A stretch of 20,598 bases of DNA from CAZRVH01 sp964624905 (GTDB lineage: Bacteria; Patescibacteriota; Gracilibacteria; Peribacterales; Peribacteraceae). Numbering within the stretch: position 1 is the first letter of the stretch; each line of letters opens with the position of its first letter. The notes below the pieces were generated by a model. That model was not told the DNA's origin and did no database searches. It worked only from the letters and a program-made list of their open reading frames with translations. Shown here in pieces: positions 6,420 to 14,586 of this stretch. The stretch covers positions 1-20,598 of the forward strand of contig CAZUYK010000017.1 in the NCBI GenBank assembly GCA_964624905.1. The letters are read 5' to 3'. The position numbers and the translations under genes were made by a program.

Positions 6420-7919
6420 ATGCACTCCTTCATCCAAGAAGTCCGTGAACGGCCGAAGACGTACGCGCTGTTCTTCCTGATGTTCCTGTCGTATTTCACC
6501 ATCGTCCACAACTATGCGTACCCCGCGGCGCTCTTCTGGGACGAGAACTACCACATCGCAAGCGCGCAGAAATACCTGAACGGGGTGTACTTCATGGAGC
6601 CGCATCCGCCCTTGGGCAAAATGCTTATCGCGCTCGGCGAGAAACTCGTGAACGCCAACCCGGTGGATAACCAATTCATCGGCACCGATTACGCCACCAA
6701 TCCCCCGGCCGGATTTTCCTTCGCCGGATACAGGCTGTTCCCCGTCCTCCTCGCCTGGCTGACGGTGCCGGTATTGTTCGGCATCTTTTGGTTCCTCACG
6801 CGCAGGACGCTGCTCTCCACCGTCTTCACTCTCTTCTACGCGCTGGATAACGCGATGATCGTCCACAACCGCAGCGCCATGCTCGAATCCACGCTGCTAT
6901 TCTTTGGCGCGCTGACCGTTCTGGCGTTCCTTCTGCTTTTGGAATGGAAAGAAAACCGAAAAATATTCGCATGGATATCCGTCCTGTTCGGCGCTGCGTT
7001 CGGACTCACGTTGGCAACGAAGGCATTCGGACTGATCTTCATATTGCTCGTGCCCGCGTTGGCATGGGCGCTCAGGAAGGAATGGAGAAAGTTCGCCCGC
7101 TTCGGATGGATGAGCTTGCTGGCATTCTTGATCGCCTACTGCGGCGTGTGGCAGCTGCACTTCGGCATCGGGTCGAAGGTGGTATCCAGCCTGCCGGATA
7201 ACGGCTACTACCAGGCATCCGCGATGTACGAATCGATTCTGCAAAATCACCAGGTGTGGAATCCCCTCGCCTTCCCGATCATGCTGCGTGATTCCATCAA
7301 CTTCGTGGGGCACTACCAGCGCGGCGTGCCCAGGCTAGACCTGTGCAAGGCGGATGAAAACGGCAGCCCGTGGTTCTACTGGCCGTTCGGCGCGCGCAGC
7401 ATCAGCTACCGATGGGAAACGCCGGACGGGAACAGCTACCGCTATCTTTATCTGCAATCAAACCCCGTCGTGTGGACGATCGGATTCATGGGGGTCTTTC
7501 TCTCTCTTGTCTTACTCCTGGGACATCTCCTGCTTCCCGTCGCGACGAAACTCAAACACCCGTTCCGCATGCTGACGCTCCTCGTCATCTATCTTTCCTT
7601 CATGGCGGCCGTCAGCCAAATCACGCGCGTAATGTACCTGTACCATTACTTCGTCCCGCTCGTGATGAGTTTCCTGCTGGCCGCGCTCGCATTCGATGAA
7701 ATCGACATGATCGGAAAATTAAAACTGACAGAACGCAGGAAAGAGATTGCACTGCTTGCATTGGCCGCGCTCGCTTTCGTCTCGTTCGAATTCTTCGCGC
7801 CGCTCACGTACTACAAACCCCTGAACGATGACATGTTCCAGAAAAGGGACATCTTCCGCTTGTGGGAACTGAAGTGCGTGCACTGCGCCCCGGACAGTCC
7901 CGTTGCCGTTCCCAAATGA
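6420..7919 (+). CDS. PMT-like (GT39 type) protein mannosyltransferase
   Basis: A GT-C membrane glycosyltransferase of 499 residues with about ten or more transmembrane segments. Near the N-terminus FWDENYHIASAQKYLNG has the Asp-Glu pair (D41-E42) conserved in PMTs, followed by YFMEPHPPLGKMLIALGE with the PMT hallmark HPPLGK (62-67). The downstream NRSAMLEST and the WPFGARSISYRW region also fit the family. PMT enzymes move mannose from a polyprenyl/dolichyl-phosphate donor to Ser/Thr of exported proteins on the outer face of the membrane. The stop codon overlaps the start of the next GT-C gene (ATGA), so the two are translationally coupled. A DPM-like GT2 lies just beyond and could supply the lipid-linked sugar. 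The actual sugar and target are inferred from the family. Confidence 0.85.
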   Translation: MHSFIQEVRERPKTYALFFLMFLSYFTIVHNYAYPAALFWDENYHIASAQKYLNGVYFMEPHPPLGKMLIALGEKLVNANPVDNQFIGTDYATNPPAGFSFAGYRLFPVLLAWLTVPVLFGIFWFLTRRTLLSTVFTLFYALDNAMIVHNRSAMLESTLLFFGALTVLAFLLLLEWKENRKIFAWISVLFGAAFGLTLATKAFGLIFILLVPALAWALRKEWRKFARFGWMSLLAFLIAYCGVWQLHFGIGSKVVSSLPDNGYYQASAMYESILQNHQVWNPLAFPIMLRDSINFVGHYQRGVPRLDLCKADENGSPWFYWPFGARSISYRWETPDGNSYRYLYLQSNPVVWTIGFMGVFLSLVLLLGHLLLPVATKLKHPFRMLTLLVIYLSFMAAVSQITRVMYLYHYFVPLVMSFLLAALAFDEIDMIGKLKLTERRKEIALLALAALAFVSFEFFAPLTYYKPLNDDMFQKRDIFRLWELKCVHCAPDSPVAVPK

Positions 7920-9289
7920 CCATCATGCATGAAAAAACAGCGGGGAAATCTCCCGCGTTCTTTCCCGCCGGCGCGGTCGTCACCGCCATCTGCGCGCTTG
8001 GGATTTTCATCCGCCTCATCCTCAGTCCCCTCGAAGGATACAGCTTCGACGTCGGCGTGAACCAAGGCTGGGCGAAAAGCGCCGTACAGCTCGGTCTCGC
8101 GAAATCGTATTCGGAACAGGTGGACGGAAACATGCTGCCTAACTATCCGCCGCTATCATTGATGATATTCGCGTCGACCGGACACTTGTACCAATTCTTC
8201 GTATCACCGGAGTATGACAAGAGCCTCGTTGAAAACCGCGTCTTCATCAAATTCCCGTCGATCCTCGCGGACATCATCACCGTCGTCCTTCTCTTTTTGA
8301 TCGTCGCGACTTGGAAGGGGAAAAAAGCCGGCTACATCGCGGCGGCCGTATACGCATTGCACCCGGCTGTCATCTACGATTCCGCGGTCTGGGGACAAAC
8401 CGATTCGCTGTACACGATGTTCCTGGTGGCATGCATAGGCGCTCTTTCGCTGCAATGGAACGTCGCCGCAGGCGCCTTGATAGCGCTCGCATTCCTCACG
8501 AAGACGCAGGCGATCATCCTCGTTCCGCTCGTCGGCTTCATCCTGATGATGCGGGGATGGAAAGCGATGGGATGGTCGGTTATGGCGGCTGTCGTTTCCG
8601 CGACAGTCATTTTGATCCCGTTCATTCCGGATGGCGGCCTGCAAGGCATCGCGAAGATGTACATGGATTCCATCGGATACTATCCGACTGCCTCGTTTAA
8701 TGCGTACAACTTATGGTGGGCATTGCTTTCGGACAGTGCGACCAGCGTCACGGACAACCAATTGATCTTCAATCTAATTTCATACCGCAATGCGGGACTC
8801 GTTCTGTTCAGTTACACATACCTGTGGGTGCTGTCACACGTATGGAAACATAGAAAAGATCTTGTTTCTTCAGAGCAGTCCATTCCCCGCCTCTTCTTCG
8901 CGTCGGCCGTGGTCGCGTACTCGTTTTTCCTGTTCAACACGGAAATGCACGAGCGGTACCTGTTTCCCTTCGTCGCGCTGGCGACACCGATACTGTTCCT
9001 CTCGCGGAAATCCGCATGGACGTATGTCGGCGTGAGCGTTCTATTTTTCTGGAACCTCCTGGGCGTGCTTCCTGCCACCGCCGTCGACAAAACGATGTAT
9101 GCGACCTTCCCTGCCCTGGACGTCTTGTTCGCGAGCTTGCTGACGTTCCTGTTCCCCCTCTTCATAAGCCTGCGTCACCAATTGCCGCGCAAGACACAGG
9201 CGCATGGCATCGGCGGTGCGATCAAGAAGCGGATGATTGCCGCATGGACCTTCGCGAAGGCGAGAACCGCAACCCCACGAGTTCCTTGA
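7916..9289 (+). CDS. GT-C family membrane glycosyltransferase (MHERY type)
   Basis: A protein of 457 residues with about ten transmembrane helices. Motifs typical of lipid-phosphate-sugar dependent GT-C enzymes are FDVG near D45 in the first loop, NYPPLSLMIF (76-85), KFPSILADI (112-120), WGQTDSLYT (159-167), KTQAIILVP (196-204) and the late loop MHERYLFP (344-351) found in ALG6/8-like and bacterial mannosyl/glucosyltransferases. Acceptor and sugar are unknown. The ATG overlaps the PMT stop codon by four bases; a second ATG at 7925 is possible. The 3' end overlaps the convergent GT2 gene by 68 bases, so the last residues (TFAKARTATPRVP) share DNA with the GT2 C-terminus. Confidence 0.83.
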   Translation: MTIMHEKTAGKSPAFFPAGAVVTAICALGIFIRLILSPLEGYSFDVGVNQGWAKSAVQLGLAKSYSEQVDGNMLPNYPPLSLMIFASTGHLYQFFVSPEYDKSLVENRVFIKFPSILADIITVVLLFLIVATWKGKKAGYIAAAVYALHPAVIYDSAVWGQTDSLYTMFLVACIGALSLQWNVAAGALIALAFLTKTQAIILVPLVGFILMMRGWKAMGWSVMAAVVSATVILIPFIPDGGLQGIAKMYMDSIGYYPTASFNAYNLWWALLSDSATSVTDNQLIFNLISYRNAGLVLFSYTYLWVLSHVWKHRKDLVSSEQSIPRLFFASAVVAYSFFLFNTEMHERYLFPFVALATPILFLSRKSAWTYVGVSVLFFWNLLGVLPATAVDKTMYATFPALDVLFASLLTFLFPLFISLRHQLPRKTQAHGIGGAIKKRMIAAWTFAKARTATPRVP

Positions 9290-9950
9290 ACATGCGGACG
9301 ATCACCTTCACCGATCCGCCCGTGGGATTGCCGACGGTGCGCGGGTAGTGCGGAACATTCACTGTCTTCCAGGGAATCCCCTGGCGCTTCAGGTGTAGGA
9401 ACATCTCGGTGTTGAACAACTTCTCCACGCCGTACTCGGGACGGATGGAGGGCCAGATGGATTTCTTGAACATCTTCATGCCGCAATTCACGTCGCGCAC
9501 CCACAGCCCCAGCACGACGACGTTCATGGCTCCGAGGATTTTGCCGAACGTATTGCGCAGGAACGAATCCGCACGATGCGCGCGCCTTCCCGTGATGAAC
9601 GAATAGGAATCGACGTACGGAAGGAGCAGGTTGAAATCCTTCGCCTTGAATTGCAGGTCGCTGTCCATGAAGGATATCCATTCGCCGTTGGCCGCGTCGC
9701 AGCCGGAACGCACGGCAATGCCATATCCCCCGTTCTTCTCATGGTTCACAATTTTCAAATTGGGAACTTCCTTTTCCAAGCCACGCAACACCTCCAGCGA
9801 CCGATCCTTCGAACCGTCGTTCACGACGATGATTTCTGCGTCCAATGCGGAATCGGAAACGAACCGCGCCACGTCCTTCACGCAGGCGGCGATATTGCCT
9901 TCCTCGTTATAACAAGGAAGGACGATGGAAAGGAAGGGGGTATTGGTCAT
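9222..9950 (-). CDS. GT2 family glycosyltransferase, DPM/polyprenyl-phosphate sugar synthase-like
   Basis: A cytosolic GT-A enzyme of 242 residues: FLSIVLPCYNEEGNI (6-20), IIVVNDGSKDRS (40-51), NGGYGIAVRSGCDAANGEWI (73-92), the metal-binding DSD (96-98) in FMDSDLQF, and RDVNCGMKMF (152-161) followed by HYPR (201-204) and KVIVRMFKELVGLR. This arrangement is that of dolichyl-phosphate mannose synthase-like GT2 proteins, which charge a polyprenyl phosphate with a nucleotide sugar. It has no C-terminal membrane helices. The frame is open for 57 codons upstream, but the promoter at 9969-9997 selects MTNTPFLS. Its 3' end overlaps the convergent GT-C gene by 68 bases. Donor sugar is inferred from the neighbouring PMT-like gene. 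Confidence 0.88.
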   Translation of the reverse strand: MTNTPFLSIVLPCYNEEGNIAACVKDVARFVSDSALDAEIIVVNDGSKDRSLEVLRGLEKEVPNLKIVNHEKNGGYGIAVRSGCDAANGEWISFMDSDLQFKAKDFNLLLPYVDSYSFITGRRAHRADSFLRNTFGKILGAMNVVVLGLWVRDVNCGMKMFKKSIWPSIRPEYGVEKLFNTEMFLHLKRQGIPWKTVNVPHYPRTVGNPTGGSVKVIVRMFKELVGLRFSPSRRSMRQSSAS

Positions 9951-9968
9951 ACGATATAAGCAAGAAAA

Positions 9969-9997
9969 AATGTAGCATGGGTAATGACGTTCACCAA
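9969..9997 (-). promoter_or_regulatory. Promoter of the GT2 gene
   Basis: On the minus strand TTGGTG (9997 to 9992), 17 bases, TACATT (9974 to 9969) with a TGC extension. The -10 ends 18 bases before the ATG, predicting a leader of about 11 bases. Confidence 0.6.
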
Positions 9998-10026
9998 CCT
10001 GTATTCTGACACGCAATGCCACCTGT

Positions 10027-10055
10027 TTGGCTGGGGGCGCGGCGCATTGTATACT
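10027..10055 (+). promoter_or_regulatory. Promoter of the third GT-C gene
   Basis: TTGGCT (10027-10032), 17 bases, TATACT (10050-10055). The -10 ends 10 bases before the ATG at 10066. It is divergent from the GT2 promoter. Confidence 0.65.
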
Positions 10056-10065
10056 CGGCAAACAC

Positions 10066-11334
10066 ATGCAGATCCCCTTCTTCCAGAAAAAAGAACGCCG
10101 CGCGTACTGGCTTGCCACCATCTGCTCGGCCGCCGTACTGCTTCGCCTCTTCTATTTGCTCGCGACTCCCTACGACGTCCGCGGGCATGACGCACCGGGA
10201 CATTTGGATTACGTACTGCACGTCGCAAACACATTGTCGCTCCCCCCGCCGGACGACGGTTTCGAGTATTACCAACCGCCGCTCTATTACATGATGGCGG
10301 CGCCTTTCGCCTGGGCGGCGCGCGTTGCCGATGTCTCGGATGAACATCGTAATTTCCTCATCCAACTCTTTTCGCTGGTTTGCTCGCTTGCCACGTTCTT
10401 CATCGCCATCCGGATCGGGAAAAAATTCTTCGCGTCTGCCGGCGAAAAAACATCGCTCTATTTGTACGCCGCGATAGTGGCGACCCTGCCTTCATTCGTC
10501 TTCTTCGCCGGAAGATTGAACAACGACGCGCTATTCCAAGTGTGGTCCTTTCTTTCATTCCTGCTTTTGCTTGCATGGTGGAAAAAGCCCACCGCGGCAG
10601 CGTGGCTCTCCATCTGCGCGGTGATCGGGTTGGGAATGCTGACGAAAACCAGCATGGCCCTTATGGCATTCCCTTGTTTCCTCTGCCTGCTTCTCGAAAA
10701 AAAATCCGACTGGAGGCAGAAACTGGTCCTGGCGCTGGGCGGCGCCACCGTCGTCCTCCTGATCGCCGGCTGGTTCCACATACCGCGCGCGCTTGATGAT
10801 GGATCGAAAAAGGCGGTGGTCGGGAATTACGAATCCCTGACGAACTTCGTGGAAAACGACATGGGAAATTTCCTGACATTCAATCCCGTCGCGATTCTCG
10901 CGCATCCCTACAACGACCCGTACGACGACGAAGCGCGCCGCCAGGAATTCTGGGAATACCTGTTCCGCTCCGCGCTCTACGGTGAATTCCATTTCGGGGA
11001 CGACCGCCGGGCACTCGCGATGACGATGCTATTGTCATCCTTGTTGATGACCCCGTTCGTCCTGTGGAACCTGGTCCATGATATCCGCAAGCGGGCGTAT
11101 GCATCCTTTCCCGTATGGGCCACCTTCCTTTGCTTGCTGGCTGGAGCCGTCGCCTTCCGCATTGTATTCCCGTACAGCTCATCCCAAGATTTTCGCTATT
11201 CTATCTTATTGGCGCCCATCTTCGCGTATTACGCCGTGCGCGAAACGGGAACCAATCCCCTCCTCCGCCACGTGCAAATCCTGCTGGCGGGCGTCTTCGC
11301 TGGCGCGGCTACGGGATTCCTCCTGACGCTCTGA
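10066..11334 (+). CDS. GT-C family membrane glycosyltransferase (PMT_2/ArnT-like)
   Basis: A polytopic membrane protein of 422 residues with about ten hydrophobic segments. The first loop after helix 1 has GHDAPGHLDYVLHVANT with D42, H46 and D48, in the place of the catalytic Asp of PMT_2/ArnT-type enzymes, followed by FEYYQPPLYYMMAAP (66-80), the counterpart of the HPPL-type motif. Further on are FAGRLNNDALFQVWSFLSF and GMLTKTSMALMAFP. Such enzymes use polyprenyl-phosphate sugars to modify lipids or proteins outside the membrane; the specificity here is unknown. The start MQIPFFQKKERR is set by the promoter 10 bases upstream; the longer open frame would start inside it. The stop codon is 50 bases before glyS. 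Confidence 0.8.
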   Translation: MQIPFFQKKERRAYWLATICSAAVLLRLFYLLATPYDVRGHDAPGHLDYVLHVANTLSLPPPDDGFEYYQPPLYYMMAAPFAWAARVADVSDEHRNFLIQLFSLVCSLATFFIAIRIGKKFFASAGEKTSLYLYAAIVATLPSFVFFAGRLNNDALFQVWSFLSFLLLLAWWKKPTAAAWLSICAVIGLGMLTKTSMALMAFPCFLCLLLEKKSDWRQKLVLALGGATVVLLIAGWFHIPRALDDGSKKAVVGNYESLTNFVENDMGNFLTFNPVAILAHPYNDPYDDEARRQEFWEYLFRSALYGEFHFGDDRRALAMTMLLSSLLMTPFVLWNLVHDIRKRAYASFPVWATFLCLLAGAVAFRIVFPYSSSQDFRYSILLAPIFAYYAVRETGTNPLLRHVQILLAGVFAGAATGFLLTL

Positions 11335-11335
11335 T

Positions 11336-11376
11336 TTGAACGGGACATAGGACTTTCGGTACAGTGCTGGTATCCT
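11336..11376 (+). promoter_or_regulatory. Promoter region of glyS
   Basis: Two alternatives overlap. TTGAAC (11336-11341) and TACAGT (11360-11365) with an 18-base spacer would give a leader of about 13 bases. The extended -10 TGGTATCCT (-10 hexamer 11371-11376) ends 8 bases before the ATG and would give a leaderless mRNA. Confidence 0.5.
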
Positions 11377-11384
11377 CCTCGCCT

Positions 11385-12779
11385 ATGCCAGCACCCTCCC
11401 TCGACACCCTCGTTTCCCTCTGCAAGCGCAGGGGCATCATCTTCCCGGGATCCGACATCTACGGAGGACTCGCGAACACGTGGGACTACGGTCCGGTGGG
11501 AGTGCTGCTGAAAAACAAGTTGAAGAAGCACTGGTGGGACACGTTCGTGCGCAAAAGGCGTGACATGGTGGGACTCGACGCGGCGATTTTGATGAACCCA
11601 AAGACGTGGGAAGCCAGCGGACACGTGGGATCGTTTTCCGATCCGCTGGTCGACTGCAAGGCGTGCAAGCAGCGCTTCCGCGGAGATAAATTGCTCGAGG
11701 AAAAAATCGGCGTGGAAGGCACGAGCGTCCTGAAGATCGAGCAAGTGCAGCCGATGCTGGTGGCAGAAAAAATCAAATGCCCCAACTGCGGCAAGGTCGA
11801 ATGGACCGAGGCGAAGCGATTCAACCTTATGTTCAAGACGCAGCAGGGAGTGATCGAAGGCGAGGGCGCGGACATCTACCTCCGCCCGGAAACGGCGCAG
11901 GGTATCTTCGTGAACTTCAAGAACATCGCGCAGACCACGCGCATGCGACTCCCTTTCGGCGTGGGACAGATCGGCAAGGCGTTCCGCAACGAGATCACGC
12001 CGGGCAACTTCACGTTCCGCACGCGCGAATTCGAACAGATGGAAATCGAATACTTCATCGAGCCTGGAACGGCCGAGGAACACTTCGACAAATGGAAGAA
12101 TGTGATCTGGGAATGGTACAAGGGCTTCGGCATTTCCGAGGACCGCCTGCGCATCCGCGAACACGCGAAGGACGAACTCTCGCACTATAGCTCGCGCACG
12201 CTGGACATCGAGTACCTCTTCCCGTGGGGATGGGGCGAACTCTTCGGGCTTGCGAACCGCGGAGACTTCGATTTGTCGCAGCACCAGAAATTCAGCGGCG
12301 AAGACCTGACGTACACGGACCCGGACGACGCGACGAAGAAATTCCTGCCGCACGTCATCGAGCCGAGCTTCGGATGCGACCGCACGGTCCTGACAATCTT
12401 GCTCGAGGCATACACCGAGGAGAAATTGGAGGGCGACGATACGCGTACCGTCCTTAAACTCGACAAGTCCATCGCGCCGATCAACGTCGCTGTGTTGCCG
12501 CTCAGCAAGAAGGAACACCTGGTGAAGAAGGCCGAGGAAATCTACCGCATGATCCTGGACCAGACCGATCTCACCGTCGACTTCGACGTCACCGGATCGA
12601 TCGGTAAGCGCTACCGCCGCCAGGACGAAGTGGGCACGCCCAAGTGCGTCACGGTCGACTTCGGAACCATCGGCGAGGACAGCGCCCAGGGCGAGACCGA
12701 CACCGTCACCATCAGGGATCGCGATACCCTCGAACAAATCCGCGTGCCTATCAGCGAATTGATAAAGCACCTGCGTTAA
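11385..12779 (+). CDS. glyS: Glycyl-tRNA synthetase, single-chain (alpha2) type
   Basis: A class II aminoacyl-tRNA synthetase of 464 residues that charges tRNA-Gly in the cytosol. The N-terminus IYGGLANTWDYGPVGVLLKN (25-44) and EASGHVGSFSDPLVDCKACK (76-95) are diagnostic of the alpha2-type enzyme rather than the alpha2beta2 GlyQ/GlyS pair. Two CxxC pairs (C91/C94 and C132/C135) suggest a zinc-binding insertion. Class II motif 2 is FRNEITPGNFTFRTREFEQM (200-219) and motif 3 is EPSFGCDRTVLTILLEA starting at about 326. The C-terminal anticodon-binding domain has INVAVLPLSKKEHLVKKAEEIY and ends in RVPISELIKHLR. The length is typical. The ATG at 11385 (MPAPSLDTLV) follows a -10 box by 8 bases; the GTG seven codons upstream would lie in the promoter. 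Confidence 0.95.
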   Translation: MPAPSLDTLVSLCKRRGIIFPGSDIYGGLANTWDYGPVGVLLKNKLKKHWWDTFVRKRRDMVGLDAAILMNPKTWEASGHVGSFSDPLVDCKACKQRFRGDKLLEEKIGVEGTSVLKIEQVQPMLVAEKIKCPNCGKVEWTEAKRFNLMFKTQQGVIEGEGADIYLRPETAQGIFVNFKNIAQTTRMRLPFGVGQIGKAFRNEITPGNFTFRTREFEQMEIEYFIEPGTAEEHFDKWKNVIWEWYKGFGISEDRLRIREHAKDELSHYSSRTLDIEYLFPWGWGELFGLANRGDFDLSQHQKFSGEDLTYTDPDDATKKFLPHVIEPSFGCDRTVLTILLEAYTEEKLEGDDTRTVLKLDKSIAPINVAVLPLSKKEHLVKKAEEIYRMILDQTDLTVDFDVTGSIGKRYRRQDEVGTPKCVTVDFGTIGEDSAQGETDTVTIRDRDTLEQIRVPISELIKHLR

Positions 12780-12828
12780 ACACGTTTCCTAGCTGATCCC
12801 CTATTGAACACATTTTGTATACAATTTC

Positions 12829-12856
12829 TTGTGCTTTTGGAAATTATCCATAGAAT
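12829..12856 (+). promoter_or_regulatory. Promoter of rpsB-tsf
   Basis: TTGTGC (12829-12834), 16 bases, TAGAAT (12851-12856) in an AT-rich gap after glyS. It implies a leader of about 145 bases before rpsB, long for this window. Confidence 0.52.
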
Positions 12857-13007
12857 GCGTCCATCACCTGTTTCCGATCGCTGCGGTCCTGGCCCGAAAG
12901 GGAATCCTCCGCACCGGCGAAATGACGAGACAGGGCAGCCCCCAAGGATCTTCCCACACCTTCGATTTCCCCTCTGCCGGGCTCAGAGTGTTTTCCCCCT
13001 CCTTATT
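12857..13007 (+). promoter_or_regulatory. Possibly structured rpsB leader
   Basis: The stretch between the putative promoter and rpsB can fold: TGCGG (12882-12886) pairs with CCGCA (12909-12913) around an inner CCC-GAAA-GGG hairpin (12893-12902). A later GGCAG/CTGCC pairing is also possible. Its pyrimidine-rich 3' end has no Shine-Dalgarno sequence. S2 autoregulates rpsB-tsf through the leader in some bacteria, but I do not recognise this structure as a known S2 motif. Confidence 0.35.
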
Positions 13008-13748
13008 ATGCCGATTCCTACCGAACAGGAATTGCTGGCAGCCGCCTGCCACTTCGGACATCCGCGCGAAAAGTGGAATCCGAAAATCGCGCCCTATCTC
13101 TTCGGACAGAAGAAGGGCATCCATATCTTTGATCTCCAGAAGACCCGCAAGGGACTGGAAGCCGTCTGCGAAGGGCTCAAGAAGCTCCATGCCGAAGGCA
13201 AGACGATCCTCTTCGTTTCCACGAAGCAGCAGAGCATCCCCCTCATCGAGGAATTGGGACAGAAGCTCCAGCACCCCGTGGTGACCAAGAAGTGGATCCC
13301 GGGACTCCTTACCAACTGGCCCACGTTGAAGCGCCGCCTCCAGTACTACTTGGATCTCAAGCGCAGCTTCCAAACGGGAGAAGTGGAGAAGTACACGAAG
13401 AAGGAGCAGACCGAGCTGCGCAAGGAACTTGCCAAGCTCGACGTCGCCCTCTCCGGAGTCTCGACCATGAAGGGACTTCCCGACGCGGTCTTTGTTGTCG
13501 ACGCCGTGCGCGATAACGTCGCCGTCCTCGAATGCAAGAAACTCGGCATTCCCCTCTTCGGCATCTGCGACAGCAACGCCGACCCGGATAATTTCACCGC
13601 CTGTGTCCCCGCCAACGACGATGCGGTAAAATCCATCCACATCATCCTGAAGACGATTCTTCAGACCCTCGGCGACGCAAAGCCCAAGTCCGCTTCCCAG
13701 ACGATCGACAAGGGACCGGAAGAGCGCCACGTGATCGCATCGATGTGA
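13008..13748 (+). CDS. rpsB: 30S ribosomal protein uS2
   Basis: A protein of 246 residues, normal for uS2, a component of the 30S head-platform region. Characteristic segments are ACHFGHPREKWNPKIAPYLF (13-32), KKGIHIFDLQKTRKGLE (35-51), WIPGLLTNW, LPDAVFVVDAVRDNVAVLE and LGIPLFGICDSNADPDNFT (the IP-I-DTN-DP motif of the family with C/S changes). The coiled-coil insert carries EVEKYTKKEQTELRKELAKL. The ATG (MPIPTEQELLAAACHFGHP) fits family N-termini; the open frame further upstream is leader DNA. It is followed after 29 bases by tsf, the classical rpsB-tsf operon. Confidence 0.96.
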   Translation: MPIPTEQELLAAACHFGHPREKWNPKIAPYLFGQKKGIHIFDLQKTRKGLEAVCEGLKKLHAEGKTILFVSTKQQSIPLIEELGQKLQHPVVTKKWIPGLLTNWPTLKRRLQYYLDLKRSFQTGEVEKYTKKEQTELRKELAKLDVALSGVSTMKGLPDAVFVVDAVRDNVAVLECKKLGIPLFGICDSNADPDNFTACVPANDDAVKSIHIILKTILQTLGDAKPKSASQTIDKGPEERHVIASM

Positions 13749-13777
13749 TCCATCCCTAACCCTACCCCCAACCTATT

Positions 13778-14554
13778 ATGTCCAACATAACAGCAGCAGC
13801 CATCGCATCCCTCCGCGCCCGCACCGGCGTTTCCATCAGCGCATGCAAGGACGCGCTCGTTGAAGCCGAAGGAAACGAGGAAAAGGCAATCGAGATCCTC
13901 CGCAAGCGCGGACTCGCTCAGGCAGCAAAGAAGGCGGAGCGCGACCAGAAGGAAGGACTCATCTTCCTGAAGCAGGACGGAAGCCGCGCAGCCGCGGTAT
14001 TGCTCCGTTGCGAGACCGACTTCGTCGCTCGCGATGACAACTTCCAGAACGCGGGAAACGCGATCGTCGACGCCCTTCTGAAGGACGGCCATGACGCCGC
14101 CAAGAAGATCGCCGAGGAGAAGTTGCCGGAACTCGTGCAGAAGCTCGGCGAGAACATCACGCTCGGCGAAGCACATCTCTTCGAAGCCCCCGTCGTCGGA
14201 ACGTACCTCCACAGCAACGCGAAGGTCGCGGTGCTGATCGGACTCGAGAACGGCGAAGTGGAGCAGGCACGCGATGTCGCCATGCACGCAGCCGCTTTCT
14301 CCCCCACCGTCATCTCCCCCACCGACGTGAAGGAAGACGCCGTGGCCAAGGAGAAGGAAATCTGGGCCGCCCAGCTCGCCAAGGAAGGCAAGCCGGCTGA
14401 GATCCAGGAGAAGATCATGATGGGCAAGGAGAAGAAGTTCCGCGAGGAAAACGCCCTCCTTACCCAGGCATTCGCCAAGGACCCGAGCAAGACCGTCGAG
14501 CAGTTCCTCGGAGGTTCCAAACTCGTCCAGTACGTACGCGTATCGGTCGCGTAA
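13778..14554 (+). CDS. tsf: Translation elongation factor Ts
   Basis: A protein of 258 residues and the guanine-nucleotide exchange factor of EF-Tu. The N-terminal UBA-like domain carries RARTGVSISACKDALVEAEG (13-32), where many species have TGAGMMDCKKAL, and EKAIEILRKRGLAQAAKK. The EF-Ts core begins with LLRCETDFVARDDNFQ (75-90), whose TDFVA motif inserts next to the EF-Tu nucleotide site. The dimerisation part has VAMHAAAFSPTVISPTDV, and the end FLGGSKLVQYVRVSVA fits the family. There is no Shine-Dalgarno sequence (AACCTATT before the ATG). It is the second gene of the rpsB operon and ends at a strong terminator, preceded by an AGCTTC-type repeat arm. Confidence 0.96.
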   Translation: MSNITAAAIASLRARTGVSISACKDALVEAEGNEEKAIEILRKRGLAQAAKKAERDQKEGLIFLKQDGSRAAAVLLRCETDFVARDDNFQNAGNAIVDALLKDGHDAAKKIAEEKLPELVQKLGENITLGEAHLFEAPVVGTYLHSNAKVAVLIGLENGEVEQARDVAMHAAAFSPTVISPTDVKEDAVAKEKEIWAAQLAKEGKPAEIQEKIMMGKEKKFREENALLTQAFAKDPSKTVEQFLGGSKLVQYVRVSVA

Positions 14555-14563
14555 GTAGCTTGT

Positions 14564-14581
14564 AGCTTCGTTAGCTTCTTA
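14564..14581 (+). repeat. AGCTTC-type repeat, copy 2 (single arm)
   Basis: AGCTTCGTTAGCTTCTTA begins 9 bases after the tsf stop codon and is preceded by another truncated unit (AGCTTGT). It matches the arms of copies 1 and 3 in the same orientation relative to the gene end. No complementary second arm follows; an intrinsic terminator starts 6 bases later. Confidence 0.8.
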
Positions 14582-14586
14582 GAAGA

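Noticed and set aside
9951..10121. N-terminal extension of the GT2 protein by 57 residues
   Set aside because: A good promoter (9969-9997) lies inside it and the GT2 fold begins at FLSIVLPCYNE right after the internal ATG.
11229..12770. A 513-codon minus-strand frame opposite glyS
   Set aside because: glyS is a clear family member; the opposite frame has no recognisable motif and reflects GC-rich codon bias.
11385..12779. UGA recoded as glycine, as in Gracilibacteria/SR1
   Set aside because: UGA ends several genes at the expected family length (rpsB, PMT-like, GT2, phospholipase D) and none is read through in a conserved frame.
12804..13007. N-terminal extension of uS2 by 68 codons
   Set aside because: uS2 proteins start near the chosen MPIPTEQELL, and the extension covers the putative promoter and leader.
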